NCBI RefSeq assembly: GCF_000306115.2
Contig: NZ_AKWX02000007.1
Coordinates: 496,001-560,000 of the forward strand
Source of the DNA: Leptospira wolffii serovar Khorat str. Khorat-H2
GTDB taxonomy: Bacteria > Spirochaetota > Leptospiria > Leptospirales > Leptospiraceae
DNA length: 64,000 nucleotides
Direction of reading: 5' to 3'
A program made the translations under genes and the position numbers. Every line of letters starts with the position of its first letter. Position 1 is the stretch's first letter. Below, piece after piece: positions 9,308 through 17,043 of the stretch. The notes below the pieces were generated by a model, which did no database searches, had not been told where the DNA came from, and was given only the letters and a program-made list of their open reading frames with translations.

Positions 9308-9967
9308 ATGAGCTTGGAAGCAAATACGGCGGAAACTAAGAAAACCAGAATCGGAATCGTCGAGAACGACGAGAATTTTCGGATACAAATCATTAAGACC
9401 CTGGAGACGCTTCCGGAAGTCGGTGGAATCCTCTCCTGGGATTCCGCGGAATCCTATTGGAAAGACGAGGGAGGACGGGACTTGGATATCCTATTTTTGG
9501 ATATCGTTCTGACGGGAATGAACGGAGTGGAATTGGCCGGAAGAATATCCGGAAGGGACCCCGAAATCAATAAGATTATGCTCACCAATATGAATTCGGA
9601 CGAATTGATCTACGAATCTCTTCGTAACGGAGCGATAGGGTATATTCTGAAATCCGAATTGAAAGATATAGGAGAAGTGATAGACACCGTTTTAAAAGGA
9701 GGAGCGATCATTACCCCTACGATCGCTTTTCGTGTACTCAACACTTTTAAACAGAAGGATAGTTCAAGTGTCGCTAAGCTCACTCCTAAGGAAAGGCAGA
9801 TTCTGGACGAGATGGTAAAAGGAAAAACCATCGGAAGAGTCGCGGAGTTTTTAGGCGTAAGTAAGTATACGGTGCAACATCACGTTAAGAATATATACAA
9901 AAAATTGAATGTTCATAATCGAGCCGAATTGGTCAGAAAAGCCAGCGATATAGGGCTGCTTCCTTGA
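9308..9967 (+). CDS. NarL/LuxR-type response regulator
   Basis: 219 residues. The receiver domain (about 13-135) has the acidic pocket E19/D21 and phospho-acceptor D65 (LFLDIVLTG), with the switch threonine/serine region around 92 and K115 in YILKSE. A LuxR-type helix-turn-helix occupies about 157-212 (LTPKERQILDEMVKG, then SKYTVQHHVKNIYKKL). It begins two bases after the hybrid kinase stop, so the two form an operon. The HisKA_3-like module at the kinase C-terminus is the class that normally phosphorylates NarL-type regulators, which supports a direct pairing. Targets are unknown. Confidence 0.93.
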   Translation: MSLEANTAETKKTRIGIVENDENFRIQIIKTLETLPEVGGILSWDSAESYWKDEGGRDLDILFLDIVLTGMNGVELAGRISGRDPEINKIMLTNMNSDELIYESLRNGAIGYILKSELKDIGEVIDTVLKGGAIITPTIAFRVLNTFKQKDSSSVAKLTPKERQILDEMVKGKTIGRVAEFLGVSKYTVQHHVKNIYKKLNVHNRAELVRKASDIGLLP

Positions 9968-10168
9968 TTCGCAAATAGGACTTTATTACGAATCGAATAC
10001 GGTATCCCCTCCCTAAGTGATGTGTGTCGGAGGTCGTTTTGGCGTCGCACAACGTGGAAATTTTTTTCCGTAACGGTTTTTTCCTTAAAAATTCCGGGAT
10101 TATGTGTGGGTTTTTTCGTCTATTTTTCCAATTACTTTTGTTCGGTTTTAAGCTAGGGAGGAAAATCG

Positions 10169-10414
10169 ATGCAAGGCAGAATCGCTGGGATTAACGAGAG
10201 AGACAGCAAAATGATCATTCTTACCGATCACGGTTATACGTTCGGATTCGGAAACGTGGAATACATGAAGATCAACCAGGTTGTGGATGGCGATTTGAGA
10301 AGTAACGGGACTGAAATCCTGACTAACTTAAGTTCGGGAGATGATTTCATTCTGGATATCGAAGCTTACGATTGCAACCAGGAAACCGCTTTTCTACTCT
10401 TGAACGAATCTTGA
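10169..10414 (+). CDS. Small hypothetical protein (81 aa)
   Basis: A short acidic soluble protein beginning MQGRIAGINERDSKMIIL after a good ribosome site (AGGGAGG). No signal peptide, cysteine pair or recognised domain is visible. The beta-rich opening (a basic RI.GI-like strand followed by a TFGFG segment) faintly recalls small OB-fold or cold-shock-like proteins, but the RNP motifs are not convincing. It stands alone between the response regulator and a convergent minus-strand operon, with an AT-rich 200-base upstream region that could hold its own promoter. Function unknown. Confidence 0.75.
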   Translation: MQGRIAGINERDSKMIILTDHGYTFGFGNVEYMKINQVVDGDLRSNGTEILTNLSSGDDFILDIEAYDCNQETAFLLLNES

Positions 10415-10431
10415 TCATTCGAAAAACGAAA

Positions 10432-10451
10432 AGGCGGATTTTCTTCCGCCT
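10432..10451. terminator. Bidirectional intrinsic terminator
   Basis: A 7-bp stem, AGGCGGA / TCCGCCT, with a 6-base loop lies between two convergent genes. On the minus strand it is followed by TTTCGTTTTT, a good U-tract for the sulfurtransferase operon. On the plus strand the following GAACGTTTTCC is weaker. Confidence 0.7.
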
Positions 10452-10491
10452 GAACGTTTTCCTTATATTCTTAAAAACATATTTCTCCATT

Positions 10492-11313
10492 CTATGAATC
10501 CGATCCTTCTTTAGGTCTTTTCGGATCCCTTCCCCATTCATTCCAAGAGCCGTCGTATAAGGGAACGTCTTCTCTTCCCAAAAGGGATAACGCAGTGAGA
10601 ACTACCGTAGCCGAGGCTCCACCGTTGCAATAGCTGATGATTTTTTCCGGAAGTCTGTCCGGATCCAGACCCGCCGATCGAAAGGACTCTTTTAGCTCTT
10701 TCAAGGGAAGATATTTTCCCGTTTTCGAATCGGTTAACGTAGGGTGGGGAAGATTGATCGCTCCTGGGATATGGCCTTTCGCGAATACTTCTGGCCTTCT
10801 CGCATCGATGAGCAAGGTATCGGTGGAACGAAATTGCACATCGTCCGCGGAGCGTTTCAGTTCGGGGTGGGGTTCCGCTTGGAATGCGGTCTTTGCAAAG
10901 CGAGGGATTTCCGAGCTTACCGGCTTTCCTTCTCTTTTCCAATTTTGGAAACCTCCATCCAAGATTGCGGCTTTGCTATGGCCGTAATATCTAAGAGCCC
11001 AAACGAGTCTTCCCGCGAACATGGTATTATGATCGTCGTAGGCTACCACAAATGTATCATTATCGATTCCTAATGTTTCCATTAGATCGGAGAATTTTCG
11101 GATACCTGCGATATTGACCGGGACCGGATCCTCCAGATCCACGATATCCTTAGTCCAATCCACGAAAACCGCCCCCGGGATATGCTCTAAGGCGTATAGT
11201 TCCGGTTCGGCATGGTATCTGGGTTCCGTGGCTTCCACTCTTCCTCGGATATCCACGATCCGAACTTTAGGATCGTCTAAATGGGAAAGTAGCCAGTCCG
11301 AATCGACGATCAT
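10492..11313 (-). CDS. Rhodanese-type thiosulfate/3-mercaptopyruvate sulfurtransferase
   Basis: 273 residues with two rhodanese domains. The first (about 1-130) is inactive in design, with DDHNTMFAGR where the catalytic loop would be. The second (about 155-265) carries the active cysteine C229 in the loop CNGGAS. That loop differs from both the CRxGxT thiosulfate and CGxGVT mercaptopyruvate types, so the donor is uncertain. The HIPGA and AR.PEVFAKGHIPGAINLPH signatures are clear. The ATG overlaps the stop of the NmrA-like gene (ATGA), making it the last gene of a four-gene operon with thiM. It could supply sulfane sulfur to cofactor synthesis. Confidence 0.9.
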   Translation of the reverse strand: MIVDSDWLLSHLDDPKVRIVDIRGRVEATEPRYHAEPELYALEHIPGAVFVDWTKDIVDLEDPVPVNIAGIRKFSDLMETLGIDNDTFVVAYDDHNTMFAGRLVWALRYYGHSKAAILDGGFQNWKREGKPVSSEIPRFAKTAFQAEPHPELKRSADDVQFRSTDTLLIDARRPEVFAKGHIPGAINLPHPTLTDSKTGKYLPLKELKESFRSAGLDPDRLPEKIISYCNGGASATVVLTALSLLGREDVPLYDGSWNEWGRDPKRPKEGSDS

Positions 11314-12191
11314 ACAGCTTCCAATTTCGGAAGAAGGACTTCTTTTCCCCAGGCGGATACGGTCGTGCTTGTCGTAGTTTCCGGCTTTCTTTCTCCTTCC
11401 ACTTCTCTGGGAAGATGCATGGATCTATAGATATCCGTATAACCTTCCGCGGCGGCCTCGCTCACTCCTCGGGAGACCAGTCCGTTTTGGAAATCCTCCA
11501 GAGTTATATAATCGTATTTTAATACGCGACCCACAGATTCGCTCAAACGTTTTAAGGCTTCCGAGAACGTTAGATCTTCTCCTCCATGGAGAACGTGAAT
11601 CCGTTTGCCTTTCCAATTTTTGAGAAGAAGGTATTCTGCAGCGACTTCCGCGATATCCTTGGTGGCGATAAACGCCACGGGACGGTCGGGCGGTATAGGG
11701 AAGGTGATTGTGCTACGAGACCGTAGATCTTCCAATTGAGCCAAGAGATTTTCCAGAAAGAATCCGGGACGTAGGTGAACCACATTGGCGTCCGTTTCGT
11801 TCAGATATTCCTCTACATGGACGATTCCGTCTGCGACTCCCGCCTCCACGACTTCCGGAATGATGGTAGAAATATTCACCACGAAAGGAATCCGATTCTT
11901 TTGCACGGCACCCGCCACGCTCTTTCCGTATAATTTATACCAAGCATGGACGTCCGTTGCGGATTTATTTCCCGGGTTCAACCAATATAACGCTTCCGTA
12001 TCTTTGGTGGCATTCTGGACGAAGTCCTGATCTTCTAATGCTCCCACTTCGATTCGGATCTTATCCTTAAGAGAAGGATCCAATTTGTGAGGGCTCCTCG
12101 TGAGTACGGTCACTTTTTCTCCCGCGGAAAGAAGTTTGGGAAGAAGATACTTTGCTATATTCCCCGTAGGAACCGCTACGGTGATACTCAT
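11310..12191 (-). CDS. NmrA-like NAD(P)-binding protein
   Basis: 293 residues starting at [15 protein letters not shown], whose ATG overlaps the thiM stop as ATGA; an open frame continues 58 codons upstream but inside thiM. The N-terminus is a Rossmann strand-loop-helix with a degenerate nucleotide-binding loop (PTGNIAKYL), followed by LTRSPHKL, which in NmrA/SDR-atypical proteins contacts the adenosine ribose. No classical YxxxK catalytic pair is evident. Members of this family act as redox-sensing regulators or quinone/NADPH reductases. Both ends overlap neighbours by four bases, showing strict operon organisation with thiM and the sulfurtransferase. Confidence 0.8.
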   Translation of the reverse strand: MSITVAVPTGNIAKYLLPKLLSAGEKVTVLTRSPHKLDPSLKDKIRIEVGALEDQDFVQNATKDTEALYWLNPGNKSATDVHAWYKLYGKSVAGAVQKNRIPFVVNISTIIPEVVEAGVADGIVHVEEYLNETDANVVHLRPGFFLENLLAQLEDLRSRSTITFPIPPDRPVAFIATKDIAEVAAEYLLLKNWKGKRIHVLHGGEDLTFSEALKRLSESVGRVLKYDYITLEDFQNGLVSRGVSEAAAEGYTDIYRSMHLPREVEGERKPETTTSTTVSAWGKEVLLPKLEAV

Positions 12192-12979
12192 GCGGAAAGA
12201 TTCGATATTTGGTCTAAGAACGCCACGGCGAAGCTTCCCGTTCCTTGGGATTGTTCCGCGGCTCGCAGACCTGCGATCCCGAATACCGCGGAAGCGGAAA
12301 CGGCTGCGCGTAACGGATCCTTTTGTACTCCTAAGAAAGCCGCGATCAACGCTCCTAAAGAGCAACCCACTCCCGTGACCTTGGTCATAAGCACATGTCC
12401 GCCGGGAACTGCGATCGTCTCTTTTCCGTTTGTGATATAATCTATCTCACCGCTGATTGCGACTACTGCACCCGTTCTTTCCGCAAGCCCTAGGGCAGGA
12501 GCCAAAGCCTCTCCCGATTGGGCGGTAGAATCCACACCCTTTCCTCCGCCTACTGCTCCAGCTAATGCAAGAATTTCCGACGCGTTTCCTCGGATCACTG
12601 TGGGTTTATATTCCAAAAGTTCCTTCGCAAAATCGGTTCGGAATTTAAGAGCGCCTGCGGCAACCGGATCCAGAACCCAAGGTGTTCCCGCTTTTTGGGC
12701 GCTTTTTGCTGCGACTCTCTGTGCCTTGGCATCTATGCTGGAAATGGTTCCTACATTGATCAGCAATCCGGACGCGATTGCGGCGAAGTCGCCCGCTTCT
12801 TCTTCCGCGATGACCATGGCAGGGGAGGCTCCTGCCGCTAATAATACGTTAGCGGTCCAATTCGTGACGACTATATTCGTTAAAACGTGGGTAAGAGGGG
12901 CCTTGTTTCTTACTTCGGATAAATCCTCCACGATCTCGGGTGAAGGCCAGACTTTCTCTTTAGTTGCGGTTGCTGACAT
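12188..12979 (-). CDS. thiM: Hydroxyethylthiazole kinase
   Basis: 263 residues. ThiM phosphorylates 4-methyl-5-(2-hydroxyethyl)thiazole, salvaging the thiazole half of thiamine. Visible family blocks are [19 protein letters not shown] near the N-terminus, the GNASEI segment (around 133), and the C-terminal [14 protein letters not shown], which holds the catalytic cysteine and anion hole. Length is normal. It is second in the methyltransferase-thiM-NmrA-sulfurtransferase operon, 37 bases after the methyltransferase. No TPP riboswitch was recognised in the short upstream gap or before the operon. Confidence 0.93.
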   Translation of the reverse strand: MSATATKEKVWPSPEIVEDLSEVRNKAPLTHVLTNIVVTNWTANVLLAAGASPAMVIAEEEAGDFAAIASGLLINVGTISSIDAKAQRVAAKSAQKAGTPWVLDPVAAGALKFRTDFAKELLEYKPTVIRGNASEILALAGAVGGGKGVDSTAQSGEALAPALGLAERTGAVVAISGEIDYITNGKETIAVPGGHVLMTKVTGVGCSLGALIAAFLGVQKDPLRAAVSASAVFGIAGLRAAEQSQGTGSFAVAFLDQISNLSA

Positions 12980-13016
12980 GCTTTTTCTCCTATTGTATCA
13001 TAATGAAAGAATATTC

Positions 13017-13934
13017 TTAATCTTTAATGAAACTCAATGCGAGAAGGCTCGGAAGTTTTTCCGGTCCTCCTTCCGATATTCTTACCAATCGGAACCCCGC
13101 CTCTAAAAATAGATTCAGTACTTCGGCCAAAGGTCTATGCCAGGCTCCGACTTTACTCCGGACCGAACCCTTTAAGGTTTCCGGTTCCAGATACTGAGTT
13201 CCATTATAACCCACTTTTTGCAAAATGCCTCCTTCCGGAAGCGCTTCCGAAAAACCTCCGTAGAAGCAAGGATGGACGCCCACGTCTATATACCTTCCTC
13301 CGGAAGAAAGAACCCGGTAGATTTCCCTGGCGGAACGGGCCAAATCGTCCCAATCCGTGGTGGTAAAAGTGCTATAGGCCAGTTTGACGGAATCGCTTGC
13401 GATCGGAAGTTCGGCCGAGTCTCCGAGTACCACAGGCAATCGGGCAGAAGCCACTCTGAGCTGATCTGCGGAAAGATCCACACCGATCGGGTCGTAACCC
13501 AAGTCCTTAGCGAATCTTGCCGAAAGACCGGTGCCGCATCCTATATCCAAAGCGATTCCTTCTCCTTTTCCTGCGAGAGAAGAGAGTAATTCGTAGGCGG
13601 AGCGAGCCAATTCTCCTCGATTGGAATCGTCCTGCATAATGGTATCGTAGTATTCCGCGAATCCTTCATAACGGGCGATTCGAGTCTCGGGGTCTTCGTG
13701 AGATGTTTTTGTAGGATCTCCTTCCTGCAAGGGGACAGTCCCATAAAGAAAGCCCAGGTGCTCCTCTTCATTTTTTGCGGGAGAGGCCTCGTTCTTATGG
13801 AGTCTCGGAAAACCGTTCCGGAAAGGGTATCTCAATCGAAGCCTTGGATTATAAGCTAGTCCTTGTGCCTCGTCCCAGAGAAGATTTCCCTTATCAGAAG
13901 GATCGACTAATATATTTGTCAATATATCTATCAT
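13017..13934 (-). CDS. SAM-dependent methyltransferase with N-terminal Trm112-like domain
   Basis: 305 residues. The class I methyltransferase core shows motif I ALDIGCGTGLSARFA, motif II acidic residue in GVDLS, and a post-motif region around SYDSVKLAYSTF-like sequence. The first 45 residues follow the Trm112/YcaR plan (ILVDPSDKGNLLWDE, then RYPFRNGFPRL), but the four zinc cysteines are absent. The substrate is unknown. The ATG sits in an AT-rich stretch without a clear ribosome site, so this gene may be leaderless and first in the operon with thiM. The nearest upstream gene on this strand is separated by 152 bases. Confidence 0.82.
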   Translation of the reverse strand: MIDILTNILVDPSDKGNLLWDEAQGLAYNPRLRLRYPFRNGFPRLHKNEASPAKNEEEHLGFLYGTVPLQEGDPTKTSHEDPETRIARYEGFAEYYDTIMQDDSNRGELARSAYELLSSLAGKGEGIALDIGCGTGLSARFAKDLGYDPIGVDLSADQLRVASARLPVVLGDSAELPIASDSVKLAYSTFTTTDWDDLARSAREIYRVLSSGGRYIDVGVHPCFYGGFSEALPEGGILQKVGYNGTQYLEPETLKGSVRSKVGAWHRPLAEVLNLFLEAGFRLVRISEGGPEKLPSLLALSFIKD

Positions 13935-14086
13935 ATTAAATTAATATATGCTATAACAGAACTTCCTCGAATGAGGAAAAGGGTCAATGAATTTTTAGAG
14001 GGGAACGAAAAAGCGAGAATGTAGTACCTTCTACCGAAAGAAGAAGGGTCCGCGACAAAGAAGGAACTCCCTGCCGCGGGGAAGAA

Positions 14087-14644
14087 TTATCTGCCGTATT
14101 TTACAGTGAGTTTGCCTTCCGCAAGTTTTAAGGAATTCAGATAGAATCCTACTAATGCTCCGGATGCCTCTTGGTCTAAGGGAACCTTATCCTTCAGTGC
14201 GAATACTTTGAAAATATATCGGTGGGGCTTGTCGCCTTTAGGAGGGCAGGCACCGCCGAATCCGGGTTTTCCGAAATCGGTTCTACCTTGGACTGCACCT
14301 GCAGGAAGCGGTCCCTTTTCGTTACCTGATTTGGAAGCTAGACTAGTAACATCCGCAGGGATATTGAATACGGTCCAATGCCACCATCCGCTACCGGTAG
14401 GAGCATCCGGATCGTAAACGGTGACTGCGAAGAATTTAGTATCCTTGGGAGCTCCCGTCCATTTTAGATCGGGAGAAATATTCTCACCGCTACAACCGAA
14501 TCCGGCGAATACCTGAGTGTTGGTCAAGGTGCCCCCCTCTTTGATCGTGTCACTTGTCACTTTCAAATCGGCTGCGTACGCTGAACTTACGAATAGAAAA
14601 CTTAAGAGCGCCGCCAAGCCTCTTTTTGCAGAAGAAAATCGCAT
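14087..14644 (-). CDS. YbhB/YbcL-family PEBP protein, exported
   Basis: 185 residues with a signal peptide ([24 protein letters not shown], cleavage after AYA near residue 24). The phosphatidylethanolamine-binding protein fold is shown by [10 protein letters not shown], the [10 protein letters not shown] block and [10 protein letters not shown], which line the anion-binding pocket, and by the late [10 protein letters not shown] segment. Bacterial members are Raf-kinase-inhibitor-like proteins of unknown biochemical role. It stands alone, with 80 bases separating it from the upstream AraC gene on the same strand. Confidence 0.92.
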   Translation of the reverse strand: MRFSSAKRGLAALLSFLFVSSAYAADLKVTSDTIKEGGTLTNTQVFAGFGCSGENISPDLKWTGAPKDTKFFAVTVYDPDAPTGSGWWHWTVFNIPADVTSLASKSGNEKGPLPAGAVQGRTDFGKPGFGGACPPKGDKPHRYIFKVFALKDKVPLDQEASGALVGFYLNSLKLAEGKLTVKYGR

Positions 14645-14724
14645 AAAAACCTCCCAGTTCTTATGCGGGATAGCTTACACAAAGAATCTTGGATCCGCAT
14701 TTCTAATTTGGAAAAAAAGATCCC

Positions 14725-15588
14725 TTATATACCGACTCGCTCAAAGACTGTGCCGTTTCGCTTAAATAGCACCGTTTCCTTCCGTAAAACATTGGGAGAA
14801 TGACCGAAACGGTCTCTGAATCTTATTGCGAACCGGGAAGGGGACTCGTAACCCACTTCCTTTGCGATTTCCCCGATGGAGAGTTCCGTAGACTGCAATA
14901 AGGAAAGAGCATAGGACATTCTCACGTCGATAAGAAGTTCCGTGAAGGAAATGTTCTCGCCGGAAAGTTTTCTTCTGAGAGTGGCCTCGCTGATTTCCAA
15001 TCGATTCGCTACACCTCCCGCAGACCAGTCCTCAGAAGGATTTGCGTTCAGGAGGGAACGGATCCTTTGACTCAACTTCTGAGAGGAAGATACCGGGAAT
15101 CTTTTTCCGAATTCTCCCAGCCATAAAAGAACTTCACCTACTCTATGTATGGCGATATGATCGGGAATCTGTTTACTTGTGGTGATCGTATCTCTCGCGG
15201 TTTGAAAGGCTTCTTGGAATCCGGATTTGAGTTCTCTGATGGGGAACGCGGTTTCGATGACGGAGTTCTCCGTTCTCGTAAACGAAAAGTTCTGTACTAT
15301 AGCGGAAGGGAAGGCGATCCATGCCGCCTCGAAATCTTGCCCGTTAGGACGATTGATCACATCGAAGGATTGTCCGCCGGCGATCGCAACAGCTTCTCCT
15401 TCTCGGATTTCTAATTCAGAAGAACCCCTTCTTAGAGTCTTTGTGCCTTCTTTTACGAATACGATGGTGGGAAGTTCGTTAAAGACCTGAGACAAATATA
15501 ATTCCTGTTTTTGGATTACGGAGGCGGTGATACCGACTCCTTCCCTGGATGCAATGACTCGCTTCATAGGCCCGCCGATTGAGGACAT
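14725..15588 (-). CDS. AraC-family transcriptional regulator
   Basis: 287 residues. The N-terminal part has a cupin-like sensor (about 20-110), and the C-terminal 100 residues form the paired AraC helix-turn-helix: NRLEISEATLRRKLSG, then IGEIAKEVGYESPSRFAIRFRDRFG with the conserved GYxSxSRFxxxFxxxFG pattern. The start at 15588 gives MSSIGGPMKRV; the internal ATG seven codons on is also possible. It is divergent from the family 2A encapsulin gene across 513 bases that contain several inverted repeats, so it is a candidate regulator of that cluster; this is inference. Confidence 0.92.
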   Translation of the reverse strand: MSSIGGPMKRVIASREGVGITASVIQKQELYLSQVFNELPTIVFVKEGTKTLRRGSSELEIREGEAVAIAGGQSFDVINRPNGQDFEAAWIAFPSAIVQNFSFTRTENSVIETAFPIRELKSGFQEAFQTARDTITTSKQIPDHIAIHRVGEVLLWLGEFGKRFPVSSSQKLSQRIRSLLNANPSEDWSAGGVANRLEISEATLRRKLSGENISFTELLIDVRMSYALSLLQSTELSIGEIAKEVGYESPSRFAIRFRDRFGHSPNVLRKETVLFKRNGTVFERVGI

Positions 15589-16101
15589 TTTACTTTAGAT
15601 TGTCATTTTCCGTCGGCTTGGCAAGATTTTTGGGATTCGAAACGGACCCGGATCGGGTTTCTTTCTCCGATATTTCTGCGGAAATCGCTCTCGGAAAGGC
15701 GGAGCGAATTCAAAAAAATGCCCAATATATTGGACGGAGAAATAAGAAAGCCGTCTATCGGACAAATAAAAACGGCCTAAATCCCATCCATTCCCCGTTC
15801 CGAGAGCAATCCGCATATGAGTCCCGGGGGCCTATTTATACCCTTTGGAAAACCGTTTCATTTATTGGACGTATCCTTACTTCCTTGAAAGAACGAAGTA
15901 AAAAAGGGTTTCCTTTTTTATAAATAAAATCTAATACGAATTCGAATCTGCATACGTTCTTCGCTTTTGGAACCGTCAAATAGAAGAATTGCTTAATATA
16001 CTGCCGGATGTTCCAGTATATTGCGCATGATGAGGAACGATAGCTTGTCCTTCTATCGATGAGTTCGTAGCGAAAGGCGGATTCTTAAGGAGAAAATATA
16101 C
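15589..16101. promoter_or_regulatory. Divergent control region between AraC gene and encapsulin operon
   Basis: Five hundred bases without a convincing gene. It holds a perfect 12-bp palindrome, CCAATATATTGG (15722-15733), whose right half extends into TATTGGACG. The same nine bases recur as a direct copy at 15863-15871. A separate inverted repeat lies at 15995-16022. Such sites are plausible operators for the adjacent AraC protein or another regulator. No promoter hexamers are claimed. Confidence 0.5.
15995..16022. promoter_or_regulatory. Inverted repeat upstream of encapsulin gene
   Basis: Perfect 9-bp arms AATATACTG and CAGTATATT are separated by 10 bases, 79 bases before the encapsulin ATG. 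The centre-to-centre distance would place the half-sites on a similar face of the helix, as for a dimeric regulator. The binding protein is unknown. Confidence 0.5.
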
Positions 16102-17043
16102 ATGGCTGAAACCGGCCCCATCCAACATGCTCTAAGCGACAGGTCCGCTCGGAAACTCGCAAATACCACTAAAACCGCACCTCAATTCGGAGCGATCACT
16201 CCCCGTTGGTTAGTGCGCCTTCTCGATTGGAAACCGTTGGAATCGGGAACCCTGAGAGTGAATCGAGTCAGGGACAATAGCAAAGTGGACGTACTCTGCG
16301 GCCAAAAGGACGAGCAACCTCTACCCGAGACGTTCGTGGATTACGAGGAAAACCCAAGAGAGTATACGTTAAGCGCAATATCTACCGTTTTGGACGTTCA
16401 TACAAGGGTCTCCGACTTATTCAGCACCCCTCACGATCAAATCAAAGAACAACTCCGACTGACCATCGAGAGCGTGAAGGAAAGACAGGAAAACGAACTC
16501 ATCAATAACGACGATTACGGTTTATTGAAGAATGTCCCTAAAAACCAAAGAATCCAAACGAGAAAAGGACCTCCGACTCCAGACGATCTGGATGAATTGA
16601 TCTCGAAAGTTTGGAAGGAGCCGTCCTTCTTCTTAGCGCATCCTCTCGCTATCGCCGCATTCGGAAGAGAATGCACCAGAAGGGGAGTTCCTCCGGCTAC
16701 CGTTTCCCTTTTCGGAGCACAATTCCTGACCTGGAGAGGATTACCGATCATTCCTACGGACAAGTTGCTTGTGGGAGGAGAATCCGTTCCTAAGGTTCCC
16801 GGTGGAACTACGAATATTCTTTTATTAAGAGTGGGAGAGAAAAAGCAAGGGGTCGTGGGATTATACCAACCCGGATTACCTGGCGAGCAAACCCCCGGAC
16901 TTTCCGTTCGATTCATGGGAATCAATCGCTCCGCGATCGGTTCTTATCTCATCTCTTTATATTGCTCGGCTGCGGTACTCACTGACGACGCGATCGGAGC
17001 ATTAGAAAATGTGGATGTAGGCAATTACTATGAGTATAAATGA
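16102..17043 (+). CDS. Family 2A encapsulin nanocompartment shell protein
   Basis: 313 residues, the usual length of family 2A encapsulins (SrpI type), which have the HK97 phage capsid fold and assemble into closed icosahedral shells. Supporting features are an N-terminal arm with ALSDRSARKLANTTKT and ITPRWLVRLLDWKP, the long E-loop-like stretch, and the C-terminal A-domain sequence GVVGLYQPGLPGEQTPGLS followed by VRFMGINR and ISLYCSAAVLT. A strong ribosome site (AAGGAG) precedes the ATG. The next gene overlaps by 14 bases and encodes a cysteine desulfurase with a long N-terminal extension, the known cargo of this shell class. Sulfur storage is the role reported for such systems; no cyclic-nucleotide domain (family 2B) is present. 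Confidence 0.93.
   Translation: MAETGPIQHALSDRSARKLANTTKTAPQFGAITPRWLVRLLDWKPLESGTLRVNRVRDNSKVDVLCGQKDEQPLPETFVDYEENPREYTLSAISTVLDVHTRVSDLFSTPHDQIKEQLRLTIESVKERQENELINNDDYGLLKNVPKNQRIQTRKGPPTPDDLDELISKVWKEPSFFLAHPLAIAAFGRECTRRGVPPATVSLFGAQFLTWRGLPIIPTDKLLVGGESVPKVPGGTTNILLLRVGEKKQGVVGLYQPGLPGEQTPGLSVRFMGINRSAIGSYLISLYCSAAVLTDDAIGALENVDVGNYYEYK

Noticed and set aside
13935..14086. A TPP riboswitch before the thiM operon
   Set aside because: The conserved THI-box sequence elements were not found on the minus strand.
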